Source: Malania oleifera (lineage: Eukaryota > Streptophyta > Magnoliopsida > Santalales > Ximeniaceae). From it: DNA of 64,000 nt. The DNA is taken from the NCBI RefSeq assembly GCF_029873635.1, contig NC_080422.1, positions 1,158,001 through 1,222,000 of the forward strand, in the 5' to 3' direction. A model generated the notes under the pieces. That model saw only the letters and a list, made by a program, of their open reading frames with translations. It had not been told where the DNA came from and did not search any database. The position numbers and the translations under genes were made by a program. Shown piece after piece: positions 23,561 through 33,924 of the stretch; the stretch's first letter is position 1; every line of letters starts with the position of its first letter.

Positions 23561-24395
23561 TTTTTATTGTTACCAAAAGGGGGAGAAGTAGGCAAGTATT
23601 TGTCATCAACAAAAAGAGGGAGATTGTTGACCTTATGGGTCATACCCTGTTTTGATTATGACAAATACTCCAGTATTTAATGTCTATCAAGTTTGTGTGC
23701 AGGATAATATTAGTAAGATCATATTGATGGCATGCGACAACTTGAAGAAGAATGAAGACCCCGACATATTTACTTGTTGTATTTTCATATTCGGGTCTGT
23801 AATATTTAAATTCAAAAATTCTGTAATAATTTGCATATCATGCACGTAGGACTTATAAGCTCAAGACCATAGATGGACCTTAGGGATCACCTTTCGGTCG
23901 ATCGACGCCAATTTTTTAGGGTATCTCTCAAAAGACTTAGACTGACCTTAGGGCTTATAAATTATACATGAAAATATTCTCAATTGACTTAATATTAATC
24001 ATCATATGAATAGGGACAACCTTATAAAGAGAATAGGACCGAAATGCACAAAAAGGGCATGTTTGGTCGATTGAACCTTAATACACAAGGATCTTTGGTC
24101 GACCGAACCTCCACCGGGTCAACAGTTTGACCCTTTGGTTGATCGACCTTAAAATGAGCTGCAACGCTCTGGTCGACCAAACTGACACGTGGGGAGATCC
24201 CAACCGCTTGGTCAACCAAACTTATATAAGGAAATTGACCTAGTCGACCGAACACCCAAGTTTGGTCAACCGAACTCAGTCTTGTTGACCGAACCTCGGA
24301 GTTTTGGAAATCGCCTCAAGATTGGTCGACCATCTTCTCAGTTCAAAATTGTCCTGGTCGACCGAACTGAGCACCCCTATTGACCAAACCATAAA
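23561..24395 (+). mobile_element. Sirevirus-like element 1: 3' interior end and first part of LTR
   Basis: Polypurine tracts AAAAGGGGGAGAAG (about 23575) and AAAAAGAGGGAGATTG (23610-23625) precede TGTTGACC at 23625, where the LTR starts. The layout matches the Sirevirus (Ty1/copia) end at 48340-48642 but the LTR sequence differs. The LTR carries a dense array of GGTCGACCGAAC-type palindromes (24060-24390). It is interrupted at 24396 by Gy1, continues at 33631 and is then interrupted by element D at 33925. Confidence 0.8.
24060..24392 (+). promoter_or_regulatory. U3 palindrome array of Sirevirus-like LTR 1
   Basis: About ten copies of TTGGTCGACCGAAC or one-to-two-base variants are spaced by about 20-45 bp. 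The core GGTCGACC is a perfect palindrome. The LTR resumes after Gy1 and reaches TATATATAC near 33765, the likely TATA region. Confidence 0.6.
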
Positions 24396-24481
24396 TGTGA
24401 CAACTTGAATAAAAATGGAATTTAAATAATAAAGAAGAAATGGAAATGGAAACCGAAAAATAGAAGGGTAATCTGCAGGGC

Positions 24482-24682
24482 TTCGTCGACGAATACAAGG
24501 GGTTCATTGGCGAGGGCTTAAGAGAATTCGTCGATGAAGACTAAATTTCTTCGACGAAGAAATACCAAGAGAGGTTTGAGCCGACTGAATTTTTTCAACA
24601 AGGACTGAATTTTGTTGACAAAATTACGGAAGGATTCGTCGACGAATGACGTGGCTCGTCGACGAATTCCCTGCTCTATAAA
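24482..24682 (+). promoter_or_regulatory. U3 palindrome array and TATA box of Gy1 5' LTR
   Basis: At least six TTCGTCGACGAA-like palindromes occur, some with one or two changes at CG positions. They are followed within a few bases by TCTATAAATATC. The 3' LTR has the same array at 31564-31764. Confidence 0.65.
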
Positions 24683-25299
24683 TATCAAAATCTGGATTTT
24701 TTAGCTTTCTAAGGAAGCCAACACTTTTCTCTCTCTCTCTCCCCTTCGATTTTCTCTCTCTCTCTCTCTTCGATTTCGGGCTATATTTACGTCGGATCGA
24801 CAGTTTGAAGCTATCACGACGCTCCTGGGGAAGTTCTCTCCAAATCTGCCGAAGCGGATCGTTGGTGAAAGCAAGTTGAAAATCATCCCTAAGTTGAGGT
24901 AAGGCTTTTTAAGCCAAATTTGGTCTTACGATAGTTATAGGAAATGATATACACGTGGAAATACTGAAGTTTAATACTGAAAGTTTTCATTTTCAGGGTA
25001 TTGGTCAAGAAATCCTATGGGTGTTAGACTAGATTATTTTGGGGGCTTTCTCAGTAGTCAGGTAAGAGGATAAACTAAGCTAGTTCTTTTTAAGAAAGTG
25101 TATATATATATATATATATAACATTTGATTTCTGGAAAGTAAGTAATTATGTTTATATGTATGATTTATATTTTGGAAAATACTGTTAAATTGACGGTAT
25201 ATTGAATATGTGAAAATATGTTAGTGTGGCATGAGTATAAAATGTTATGAAATACTATTTTCTGGAATGTGATTATGATATAGATTTTTATAATGGAAA

Positions 25300-25512
25300 A
25301 CCAGCGTACGAGTCAAGATTTTTATATGTTTTGCCGGCATATGGGCCGTGCTATGTGTATGATGTGCCAGCGTACGGGCTGTGCTATGGATATATTTTGC
25401 TGGCGTACGGGTCGTGTTATGATGTGATTTGCCAGCGTACGGGCTGTGCTATGATTTGCCGGCGTACAAGCCGAGCTATGATAAAATGTGTAATACCAGC
25501 GTACGGACCGAT
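25300..25512 (+). repeat. minisatellite in Gy1 5' LTR
   Basis: About seven units of roughly 25-35 bp, each with a GCGTACGGGCCGTGCTATG-like core. The open frame across it (AYG..CY repeats) is a by-product of the repeat and not a gene. Confidence 0.85.
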
Positions 25513-26001
25513 GATTTTTATATGATACACATATATATGCAAAATGATATGATTGATGTGAAAATTAATGATATGAAATATCCATGTATCATAGTTTCAA
25601 TATATGTTATATGGTATCAGAACCTGGTTGGCTTGGTCTAGGCTAGCACTTGCACGGTACCATTGCTATGTGTCTATGGTCTTCGTGATCATGATATTTG
25701 TGTTAACGCCGCTGTAGGGAGTGGTGTGAGATTGGATGGTCGATGTGGTTTTTAAGAAGTGTCTGTGATCGCCCCTGATGTATGGGCCAGGTCAGGCAGA
25801 CCCGTCAAACTTACATACTGTACTTTTGACTTGGCAGTGGTCGGCCAACCATTGTCAGGTCTTGCCTTCGGGCCACACAACCCAGTCATGTGGGGGTAAG
25901 ACATGACAACAGTCAGCTAACCTACCAGGAATGTTTTTGTGTTATTAATATTATATGAGATGAGATATGATTACGAAAATGCAGTATGTTCTACCATGTT
26001 T

Positions 26002-26036
<35 letters not shown>

Positions 26037-26534
26037 TTCCCAGATTTGACAAACAGTTACTGGATATGTTATGTATGGTATATGTATAACACAAAATACT
26101 TATATTGCCACACACTAGTATTAGTTTATTTCCCTTACTGAAAGGTGTCTCATCCCAAAACTCTATAAACTTTTTAGGAGCCCTAGATAGGAGAGCGGGA
26201 AAAGTCCCACTGAATTAGAGTTGTTGTCTGTCCTTTTTGAAGGGTAAGCTTTGGTAGGGACAATTGAATTTTTTTTTTGGGGAAATGTCCCTAGATTTTG
26301 TTTGAGATGTGTATATACTGAAATACAGTGGTATAGTGACTCTGGTATTTATAGTAATGTGATGGATGTTTTGTATTTATTATATTGTGATTATATGTTT
26401 CCTGCTGCTTAAGCTTCCGTTATGTGTTCTGATGTATCCCTGGTACCCATGAGTCTAGGTGGATTATGATCTGCTAAGCTGGGATTTATGATATTGATTT
26501 TTTTTTTTAAGTGGAAATTAAGCAGGTCATCATA

Positions 26535-26838
26535 GTTTGGTATCAGAGCCTAGGTTGCTAGGTTCTGTAGACTTTAAAATGCAGCGGAAACAATACCAGA
26601 GTTTAGGAAATGATTTGAGGTTTTGTTCTGCAGTCTAGAGGTAGGACTTCCGTGGTAGTTTCTGTGTTTTTCCTGGGGTGACGATTTCAGGAAAACCACA
26701 GAAAGCTATTGACGGGTTGTGTTCCTAGAATGTAGGATTGGGGATTAGAAGTGAGTTAGAAATGTTGAGATAAGTGGTGAGGATGGGTGGGTAAATTATG
26801 AGGATAGGATTACTGACTTGCAATTGCTATTTTTCAGG
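26535..26838 (+). promoter_or_regulatory. primer-binding site and untranslated leader of Gy1
   Basis: TTTGGTATCAGAGCC (about 26536-26550) matches the tRNA-Met primer site. A stem-loop at 26660-26703 has arms TTCTGTGTTTTTCCT and AGGAAAACCACAGAA, nearly perfect complements around a 14-base loop. It recurs in the leader of H. A splice-acceptor-like TATTTTTCAG ends one base before the gag ATG at 26839. Confidence 0.8.
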
Positions 26839-27835
26839 ATGGATCTAGAAGGAAATAGTGCCCATGCGAGTGGCAGCGATGGAGCAGGACCATCAGGTGC
26901 AGCTGCGACCGACTCTGACGCAGTATTACGTAGCGTGACTCAGCAGGTAATGGCTGAGATCGTTAGGAGCTCGAGGGAGCAAAGTGGTCCATTTGCAAGC
27001 CATGGGTGCACTATAGAGAAGTTTACGAAGATGAATCCTCCGGCGTTCTCATGTGGAGTCGATCCTGTAGTCGCTGAGAACTGGATGCAGGAGACTGAGA
27101 AAATTTTGGCTGTACTACAGTGTACTGAGGAACAGAGGGTCCTCTATGCCACCTATAGACTAACAGGAGAGGCCGAGAGGTGGTGGACTGCAGTGAGACT
27201 GCTGGAGCAGCAGAGGGTGACTCCTATAGCCATGATATGGGACCAGTTTAAAGAGTTGTTCTTTGATAGATATTTTCCAACTACTATCAGGGAGACTAAG
27301 ATTGAAGAGTTCTTAAGTCTGAAGTAGGGACAGCTATCCGTTCAGCAGTACGCAGCGTGTTTTATTGAACTCTCTTGTTTCGCCCCATACATTGTTCCTG
27401 ATGAAGTGAAGAAGGCGAGGCAGTTTGAGAGAGGCTTGAGGCGGAGTATATTCAAGCAGGTAGTGGTGCTGCGGATCTAGGATTTTGCTGAGTTAGTCGA
27501 CAAAGCTGCCTTGGCAGAGGTTAGTGAGTGTCTGAATGCAGAGGAGCAGGGATAGAGGAAGAGATCTGCATCAACGGGCTACCAGCAGGGTCATAGATCG
27601 GGCCAGTGGAGGAGAGGTAATTATGGTAGAGGGCGGAGACATAAGATGGGAGGACGCAAGGTGCAGGCAGGGCAGGGTCCTCCAGTCTGTTATACTTGTG
27701 GTAGGAGGCACTGGAGAGTGCTATCGCTGCAGTAGATCGGGGCATATGGTGCGAGACTGCCCTACCCCACCAGATGTAGTTTCGGCTTCCAGATCATACC
27801 GGGGAGGTTACTGGGCGCCACGTGGGGGCCAGTAG
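26839..27835 (+). pseudogene. Gy1 gag with CCHC zinc knuckle, broken
   Basis: Gag forms the particle and binds RNA. The ATG at 26839 follows an acceptor-like CAG. The first 162 codons are open and contain the retrotransposon gag region: FTKMNPPAFSCGVDPVVAENW, then TGEAERWW and FKELFFDRYFP. In-frame TAG stops follow at 27325, 27478 and 27553. A frameshift near 27715 moves the zinc knuckle C-X2-C-X4-H-X4-C (CYRCSRSGHMVRDC, 27719-27760) to another frame. A further TAG lies at 27833. The stops replace positions where related gags commonly have Gln. Confidence 0.88.
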
Positions 27836-27841
27836 AGGAAT

Positions 27842-28426
27842 ATGGCTCCAGCCAGGGTGTTTACTCTGACGCCGGGTGAGGCTGAGACAGCGGGTGACGT
27901 GGTAACAGGTATGGTTATTATGCTTTCTTTTAAAGTTATTGCATTATTTGATTCAGGAGCTACACACTCGTTCGTGTCTTCGGGGTGTGCTAAATTATGT
28001 AGGGCTGAAACACAACTATTAGAAGTTGAATTGTTGGTATCTACACTGACTGGGTTAGCAGTGAGGTTTAATAGGGGGCTCCGAGGTTGTCTAGTTGATA
28101 TTCAAGGAAAGACTTTGTCTGCTGATTTGATAGTGCTGGACATGCACGGGTGTGATGTTATTTTTGGCATGGATTGGCTAGCAGCTAATTTTGCCAGCAT
28201 AAATTGTCGAGCATGAGAAGTGATATTCAGACCTCCGGGGAAAGCAAAATTCAAGTTCGTAGGGTCGCAAGTGCAATCCCCGCCTCAGCTAGTTTCAGCT
28301 ATTCAAGCCAGAAGATTACTGCTGAGTGGTTGTCAGGGATTTGTGGTGGTTGTGAAGGGGGTGTCAGAGAGTGAATTGAAACTTGCTAGCACGCCTGTAG
28401 TAAAGGAATTTATAGATGTCTTCTAG
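27842..28426 (+). pseudogene. Gy1 protease and protease-RT linker, broken
   Basis: An aspartic protease domain follows gag. The active site is ALFDSGATHSFVS (DSG near 27950) and the second motif is ADLIVLDMHGCDVIFGMDWL. TGA at 28214 and TAG at 28424 interrupt the frame. The linker FRPPGKAKFKF follows at about 28226. Fused to gag or RT in intact relatives; here separate fragments. Confidence 0.88.
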
Positions 28427-28519
28427 GATGAATTACCAGGCTTACCACCCGATCGTGAGGTAGATTTCCCTATTGATCTACTTCTAGGTACAACACCAAT
28501 TTCTAAAGTACCTTACCAG

Positions 28520-29569
28520 ATGGTGCCAGTAGAGTTGGTAGAATTGAAGAATCAGTTACAAGATCTGCTTGATAAAGGCTTCATACGACTCAGTGTATCT
28601 CCGTGGGGAGCTCTAGTTTTATTTGTGAAGAAGAAATACGGAACCATGAGGATGTGTATAGACTATAGGGAAATTAATAAAGTGACAATCAAGAACAAGT
28701 ATCCTCTACCCCGTATTGACGATTTGTTTGACCAGCTCCAAGGTACACTGGTGTATTCGAAGATTGACCTTAGATCTGGCTACCATCAAGTAAAAGTGAA
28801 AGCAGAAGACGTTTTGAAGACGGCTTTCAGGACCAAGTACGGGCATTATGAGTTTCTTGTTATGCCGTTTGATTTGACCAATGCTCCTACTGTATTTATA
28901 GACTTGATGAACAGAGTCTTTCACCAATACCTAGACCAGTTTGTTGTTGTTTTTGTTGATGATGTATTGGTCTATTCGAGGAGTTATAAGGAGCATGAGA
29001 TGCACCTAAGGCAGGTTTTACAAACATTTCGGGAAAAGAAGTTGTACTCCAAGTTCAGTAAATGTGAATTTTGGCTTGAGAAGGTCATGTTCTTGGGGCA
29101 TGTTATATCTGGAGACGGTATTTCTGTGGATCCTAGCAAGATTAAGGCGGTAGTGAATTGTGCTAGATCGAGAAATATCCAGGAGATTAAGAGTTTCTTG
29201 GGGCTAGCTAGCTATTACCGCCGTTTCGTTGAAGGATTCTTAGCTTTGTCAGGACCTTTGACACGACTGACCAAGAAGAATGTCAGATTTGAGTGGGACG
29301 ACAGGTGTGAGCAGAGTTTTCAGAAGCTGAAGCAGAGGTTAGTCACAGTGCCTATATTGATCATCCCGTCTGGGGGTGAGGGGTATACTATTTACAGTGA
29401 TGCGTCCTTGAAGGGATTTGGCTGTGTGTTGATGCAGCATGGCAGGGTAGTGACATATGTGTCCAAGCAATTGAAAGAATATGAAAAGAACTACCCTACA
29501 CATGATCTTGAATTGGCTGCAGTGGTACACGCATTGAAAATTTGGAGGCATTACCTATACGGAGAGTAG
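28520..29569 (+). pseudogene. Gy1 reverse transcriptase and RNase H, longest open part
   Basis: An open stretch of about 349 codons carries the Ty3/gypsy [22 protein letters not shown], then [26 protein letters not shown] and active site FVDDVLVYS (DD at 28958-28963). The thumb/connection region [17 protein letters not shown] follows. RNase H begins with [18 protein letters not shown] (catalytic D near 29399) and continues past the TAG at 29567. It reverse-transcribes the element RNA in the particle. A Phe-Asp-Leu replaces the more usual Phe-Gly-Leu in [10 protein letters not shown]. The flanking stops probably prevent a functional polyprotein. Confidence 0.93.
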
Positions 29570-31105
29570 TGTGAGATTTTCTCCGACCATAAGAGCTTAA
29601 AGTATTTCTTCACGCAAAAGGAACTGAATATGAGGCAGAGAAGGTGGTTGGAGCTGATTAAGGATTTTGATTGTACCATCAATTATCACCCAGGGAAAGC
29701 AAATGTGGTAGCTGATGCATTGAGCAGGAAATCCAGGGAACCAGTGTTGACGACTATGGAGATCCAGTATCCGATCATGATGGATCTGGAGAGACTCGGC
29801 ATAGAGTTAGTAGAGAGTGATCTTCCTGTGTGTATTGCCAGCCTAGTAGTATAGCCTATTCTGCAGGAGAGAATTAAAGCCGCTCAAAAGGAAGATTCAG
29901 AATTAGCAGAGGTGATAGATAGAGTACAGAGTGGTCAAGGGGAGGAATTCAGTATTGTAGATGACGGAGCTTTGCGGTTCTATACCAGATTATGCGTTCT
30001 TGCCGATACTGAGATCAGAAAGACTATTCTAGAGGAGGCTCACAGATCTTTGTATACAGTTCATCCCGGCAGTACGAAGATGTATAGGGATCTGCGAAAG
30101 TTGTACTGGTGGAGTGGTATGAAGAGAGAGATCGCCAAGTATGTAGCCCAGTGTTTGACGTGCCAGGAGGTAAAGGCTGAGCACTAGAGGCCGACAAGGC
30201 AGTTACAGCCGTTATTTATGCTAGAGTGGAAGTGGGATCATATATCTATGGACTTCGTGTTAGGACTACCGACGGCATTACATGGCCAGAATGCCATCTG
30301 GGTGATTGTTGACCGTTTAACTAAGACCGCCCACTTTATACCTATCAAGATCAGCTACTCCCTCAACCGTTTAGCGGAGATCTACATTCAGGAGATAGTT
30401 CGTTCTCATGGGGTGCCAGTATTGATTGTGTTAGATCGAGACCTGCATTTTACGTGATGTTTTTGGAAGAGTCTGCAGGAAGCACTAGGGTCTCAGTTAT
30501 CGTTTAACACGGCATTCCATCCGCAGTCAGATGGGCAGACTGAGAGGACGATACAGATATTAAAGGATATGCTCTGTGCGTGCGTATTAGACTTTGGGGG
30601 TAGTTGGACTCAGTTCATGCCACTGGTAGAGTTCGTGTATAATAATAGTTATCAGTTCAGCATTGGCATGGCACCGTTTGAGGCTTTATACGGTAGGAGA
30701 TGTCGATCTCTTTTGTTTTGGGATGAAGTGGGTGAGCGGCGAGTAGTGGGGCTGGAGCTTGTACAACAAGCGTGTGATAAAGTTCGGCTTATCAGAGACA
30801 GGATCAGTGCGACTTAGAGCCGATAGAAAAGTTATGCTGATAATCGCCGCAGGAATCTAGAATTTGATGTGGGTAATCATGTGTTTGTGAAGATAGCTCT
30901 GATAAAAGGGGTTATGCGATTTGAGAAGAAGGGTAAACTTAGTCCTAGGTCTATCGGTCCATTTGAGATTCTGGATAGAGTGGGATCGGTAGCCTACAGG
31001 CTAGCTTTACCACCTGTGTTGTCCAGGATCCACGACGTATTTCACGTTGCTATGTTGAGGAATACGTCCCAGATCCTTCGCATATCATCAGTTATGATGA
31101 GTTAG
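29570..31105 (+). pseudogene. Gy1 RNase H end and integrase, broken
   Basis: The end of RNase H ([38 protein letters not shown]) leads into integrase. The HHCC zinc-binding part HPGSTKMYRDLRKLYWWSGM then CLTC lies at 30060-30170. The DDE core starts WDHISMDFVLGLP (first D near 30251). Its second motif is at about 30430-30455 and its Glu is near 30541 (broken by a stop). The C-terminal part GKLSPRSIGPFEILDRVGSV lies at about 30932-30990. TAG stops lie at 29852, 30185, 30815 and 30824 and TGA at 30455. Integrase inserts the cDNA; this copy is dead. Confidence 0.9.
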
Positions 31106-31293
31106 AGTTTAGTAATTTACTGGTGTATGAGGAGGTACCAATACAGATTCTGGATAGGAAAGTACAGGAGTTATGTAACAAAAAGATTCCTCAGGTAAAA
31201 GTTTTGTGGAGGAATCATGCAATTGAATAGGCTTCTTGGGAATCCGAGGAGCAAATGAGACAGAGGTATCCACATCTATTCCAAGAAGGTTGA
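31062..31293 (+). pseudogene. Gy1 chromodomain, frameshifted
   Basis: A frameshift near 31065 moves the frame. The sequence then reads DPSHIISYDELEF, then PIQILDRKVQEL, IPQVKVLWRNHAIE, a TAG at 31228, SWESEEQMRQRYPHLF and a stop near 31293. This is the C-terminal chromodomain-like module of chromoviruses, which helps to target integration to heterochromatin. The sequence agrees best with the Tekay/Del clade. Confidence 0.85.
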
Positions 31294-31477
31294 TTGGATA
31301 AAATGTAAGTAGTTTCTTTTGTACATGTAATCGCCCAAGACTCGGAATGTAACCACGGTATTCTTTCGCCATAAATAAGGGTAAGTAATAAAATAAGTAG
31401 ACCACTTTGCCTACTAAGGGATGATAAATTACGTGAATAGTAAATTTTGAGGACGAAATTTTATAAGGAGGGGAGAA
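31294..31477 (+). other. Gy1 3' non-coding interior and polypurine tract
   Basis: It holds GGTATTCTTTCGCCATAAAT (31362-31381), a motif also found near the 3' end of the LINE at about 8202. It also has the Tekay-like phrase TTTTGAGGACGAAATTTT (about 31445) and polypurine tract AAGGAGGGGAGAA next to the LTR. Confidence 0.8.
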
Positions 31478-31563
31478 TGTGACAACCCGAATAAAAATGG
31501 AATTTAAATAATAAAGAAGAAAGGGAAATGGAAACTAGAAAACAAAAGGGGAATCAGCAAGGC

Positions 31564-31766
31564 TTTGTCGACGAATACAGGGGATTCGTCGATGAGGGCT
31601 TAAGAGAATTCGTTGATGAAGATAGAATTTCGTCGACAAAGAAATACCGAGAGAGGTTTGAGCCGACTGAATTTCATCGACGAGGACTGAATTTCGTCCA
31701 CAAAATTACTGAAGAATTCGTCGACGAATGACATGGCTCGTCAACGAATTCCCTGCTCTATAAATA
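31564..31766 (+). promoter_or_regulatory. U3 palindrome array and TATA box of Gy1 3' LTR
   Basis: Repeated TTCGTCGACGAA-type sites, each with few changes, end just before TCTATAAATATC near 31757. Differences from the 5' array are often at CG positions. Confidence 0.65.
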
Positions 31767-31809
31767 TCAAAATCCGGATTTTTAGCTTTTTAAGGAAGCC
31801 AACACTTTG

Positions 31810-31840
<31 letters not shown>

Positions 31841-31846
31841 CTTCGG

Positions 31847-31898
<52 letters not shown>

Positions 31899-32407
31899 TC
31901 GGGCTATATTTACAACGGATCGACAGTTTGAAGCCACCACGACGCTCTTGGGGAAGTTCTCTCCAAATCTGCCGAAACGGATCATTGGTGAAAGTAAGTT
32001 GGAAATTATCCCTAAGTTGAGGTAAGGCTTTTTAAGCCAAATTTGGTCTTACGATAGTTATAGGAAATGACATACACGTGGAAATACTGAAGTTTAATAC
32101 TGGAAGTTTTAATTTTCAAGGTATTGGTTAAGAAATCTTACGGGTGTTAGACTAGATTATTTTGGGGGCTTTCTCAGTAGTCAGGTAAGGGGATAAACTA
32201 AGCTAGTTCTTTTTAAGAAAGTGTATATATATATAACATTTGATTTCTAGAAAGTAAGTAAGTATGTTTATATGTATGATTTATATTTTGAAAAATACTG
32301 TTAAATTGACGGTATGTTGAATATGTGAAAATCTGTTAGTGTGGCATGAGTATAAAATGTTATGAAATACTATTTTCTGGAATGTGATTATGATACGGAT
32401 TTTTATA

Positions 32408-32632
32408 ATGGAAAATCGGCGTACGGGCCGAGATTTTTATATGTTTTTCCGGCGTATGGGTCGTGCTATGTGTATGATATGCTAGCGTACGAGCTGTGCT
32501 ATAGATATATTTTGCCATCGTACGGGCCGTGCTATGATGTGATTTACCAGCGTATGGGCTGTGTTATGATATGTTTGCCAGCGTACGTGCTATGTTATGA
32601 TATGTTTGCCAGCGTACGGGCCGATGATTTTT
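32408..32632 (+). repeat. minisatellite in Gy1 3' LTR
   Basis: The same GCGTACGGGCCGTGCTATG-like units as at 25300-25512, with different copy order. The open frame across it is a repeat artefact. Confidence 0.85.
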
Positions 32633-33630
32633 ATATGATACACATATATATGCAAAATGATATGATTGATGTGAAAATTAATGATATGAAATATCCATGT
32701 ATCATAATTTCAATATATGTTATATGGTATCAGAACCTGGTTGGCTTGGTCTAGGCTAGCACTTGCACGGTACCGTTGCTATATGTCCATGGTCTTCATG
32801 ATCATGATATTTGTGTTAACGCCGCTGTAGGGAGTGGTGTGAGATTGGATGGTCGATGTGGTTTTTAAGAAGTGTGTGTGATCGCCCCTGGTGTACGGGC
32901 CAGGTCAGGTAGACCCATCAAACTTACATACTGTATTTTTGACTTGGCAGTGGTCGGCCAACCATTGTCAAGTCCCGCCTTCAGGCCACACAACCCAGTC
33001 ATGTGGGGGTAAGACATGACAACAGTCAGCTAACCTACCAGGAATGTTTTTGTGTTATTAATATTATATGAGATGAGATATGATTACGAAAATGCAGTAT
33101 GTTCTACCATGTTTTGATATATATATATATGTTTTCCCAAATTTGACAAACAGTTACTAGATATGTTATGTATGGTATATGTATAACACAAAATACTCAT
33201 GTTGCCACACACTGGTATTAGTTTATTTCCCTTACTGAGAGGTGTCTCACCCCAAAACTTTATAAACTTTTCAGGAGCCCCAGATAGGAGAGCGGGAAAA
33301 GCCCCACTAAATTAGAGCTGTTGTCTTCCCTTTTTGAAGGGTAAGCTTTGGTACGGACAGTTGAATTTTTTTTTCGGGAAATGTCCCTAGATTTTGTTTG
33401 AGATGTGTATATACTGAAATACAGTGGTATAGTGACTTTGATATTTATAGTAATGTGATGGATGTTTTGTATTTATTATATTGTGATTATATGTTTCCTG
33501 CTGCTTAGGCTTCTGTTACGCATTTTGAAGTATCTCTGGTACCCATGAGTCCAAGTGGATTATGATTTGCTGAGCTGTGATTTATTATATTGATTTTTTT
33601 TTTTAAGTGAAAATTAAGCAGGCCATCACA

Positions 33631-33924
33631 ATAAAAATGGTTGATCGACCCTCTTGGGTTGCTCGAATTTTACCGAAGTTAAAAAGCTATTAATTTTCAT
33701 TAACCCTATTTAATCTTTTCCAAAAAGACTCCCATGCCCCTTAACGGTTATATTTTTTCCAATACCTATATATACTAGTTCATTTGCACAATTAAGAGCA
33801 GATTAGCACTTAGATTATCTTTAAGAAACCTCTAAAATTTGAGTGCTCATATATCATATACCAAGTAAAATACATTATTTCTTTGTGATTCCCCTAACAA
33901 ACCTAGTTTCCAAAAGAGTGTTAG
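33631..33924 (+). mobile_element. Sirevirus-like LTR 1, continuation after Gy1
   Basis: It starts with the ATAAA target copy, then GGTTGATCGACC in keeping with the array before Gy1, and a TATATATAC region at about 33765. It ends at GTTAG (33920-33924) where element D begins. The rest of this LTR is not found on the far side of D. Confidence 0.7.

Larger units (their letters stand above)
24396..26534 (+). repeat. 5' LTR of Gy1
   Basis: 2,139 bp. In order: TTCGTCGACGAA-type array, TATA box near 24676, CT-rich leader, donor-like TTGAGGTAAGGC (about 24894), acceptor and donor around a short exon-like segment (about 24997-25062), minisatellite (25300-25512), stem-loop GTCATG/CATGAC (about 25886-25909), hairpin region CTTACTGAAAGGTGTCTCA (about 26134-26152) and acceptor TTTTTAGGAG near 26172. 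The terminal CATCATA carries a C-to-T change relative to the 3' LTR. Confidence 0.93.
24396..33630 (+). mobile_element. Gy1: full-length Tekay/Del-type chromovirus, TSD ATAAA
   Basis: Complete Ty3/gypsy structure of 9,235 bp. The 5' LTR is 24396-26534 and the 3' LTR is 31478-33630; they start TGTGACAAC and the 3' copy ends CATCACA. ATAAA flanks it at 24391-24395 and 33631-33635. The primer-binding site TTTGGTATCAGAGCC starts at about 26536 and the polypurine tract AAGGAGGGGAGAA ends at 31477. Gag with a CCHC knuckle, protease, RT, RNase H, integrase and a C-terminal chromodomain follow in Ty3 order, which with the domain sequences indicates a chromovirus. Thirteen stops and at least two frameshifts make it non-autonomous. 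It splits a Sirevirus LTR. The two LTRs differ at scattered sites, many C/T or G/A, so the insertion is not recent. Confidence 0.95.
31478..33630 (+). repeat. 3' LTR of Gy1
   Basis: 2,153 bp, same order of parts as the 5' LTR: palindrome array and TATA (31564-31764), CT-rich leader (31811-31891), splice-like sites near 32021 and 32188, minisatellite (32408-32632), GTCATG/CATGAC stem-loop (about 32998-33020), hairpin CTTACTGAGAGGTGTCTCAC (33231-33250) and acceptor TTTTCAGGAG near 33275. Confidence 0.93.

Noticed and set aside
25247..25525. Open frame with repeated AYG..CY residues
   Set aside because: It is the translation of the LTR minisatellite; the same holds for 32362-32754, 43391-43636 and 45088-45332.
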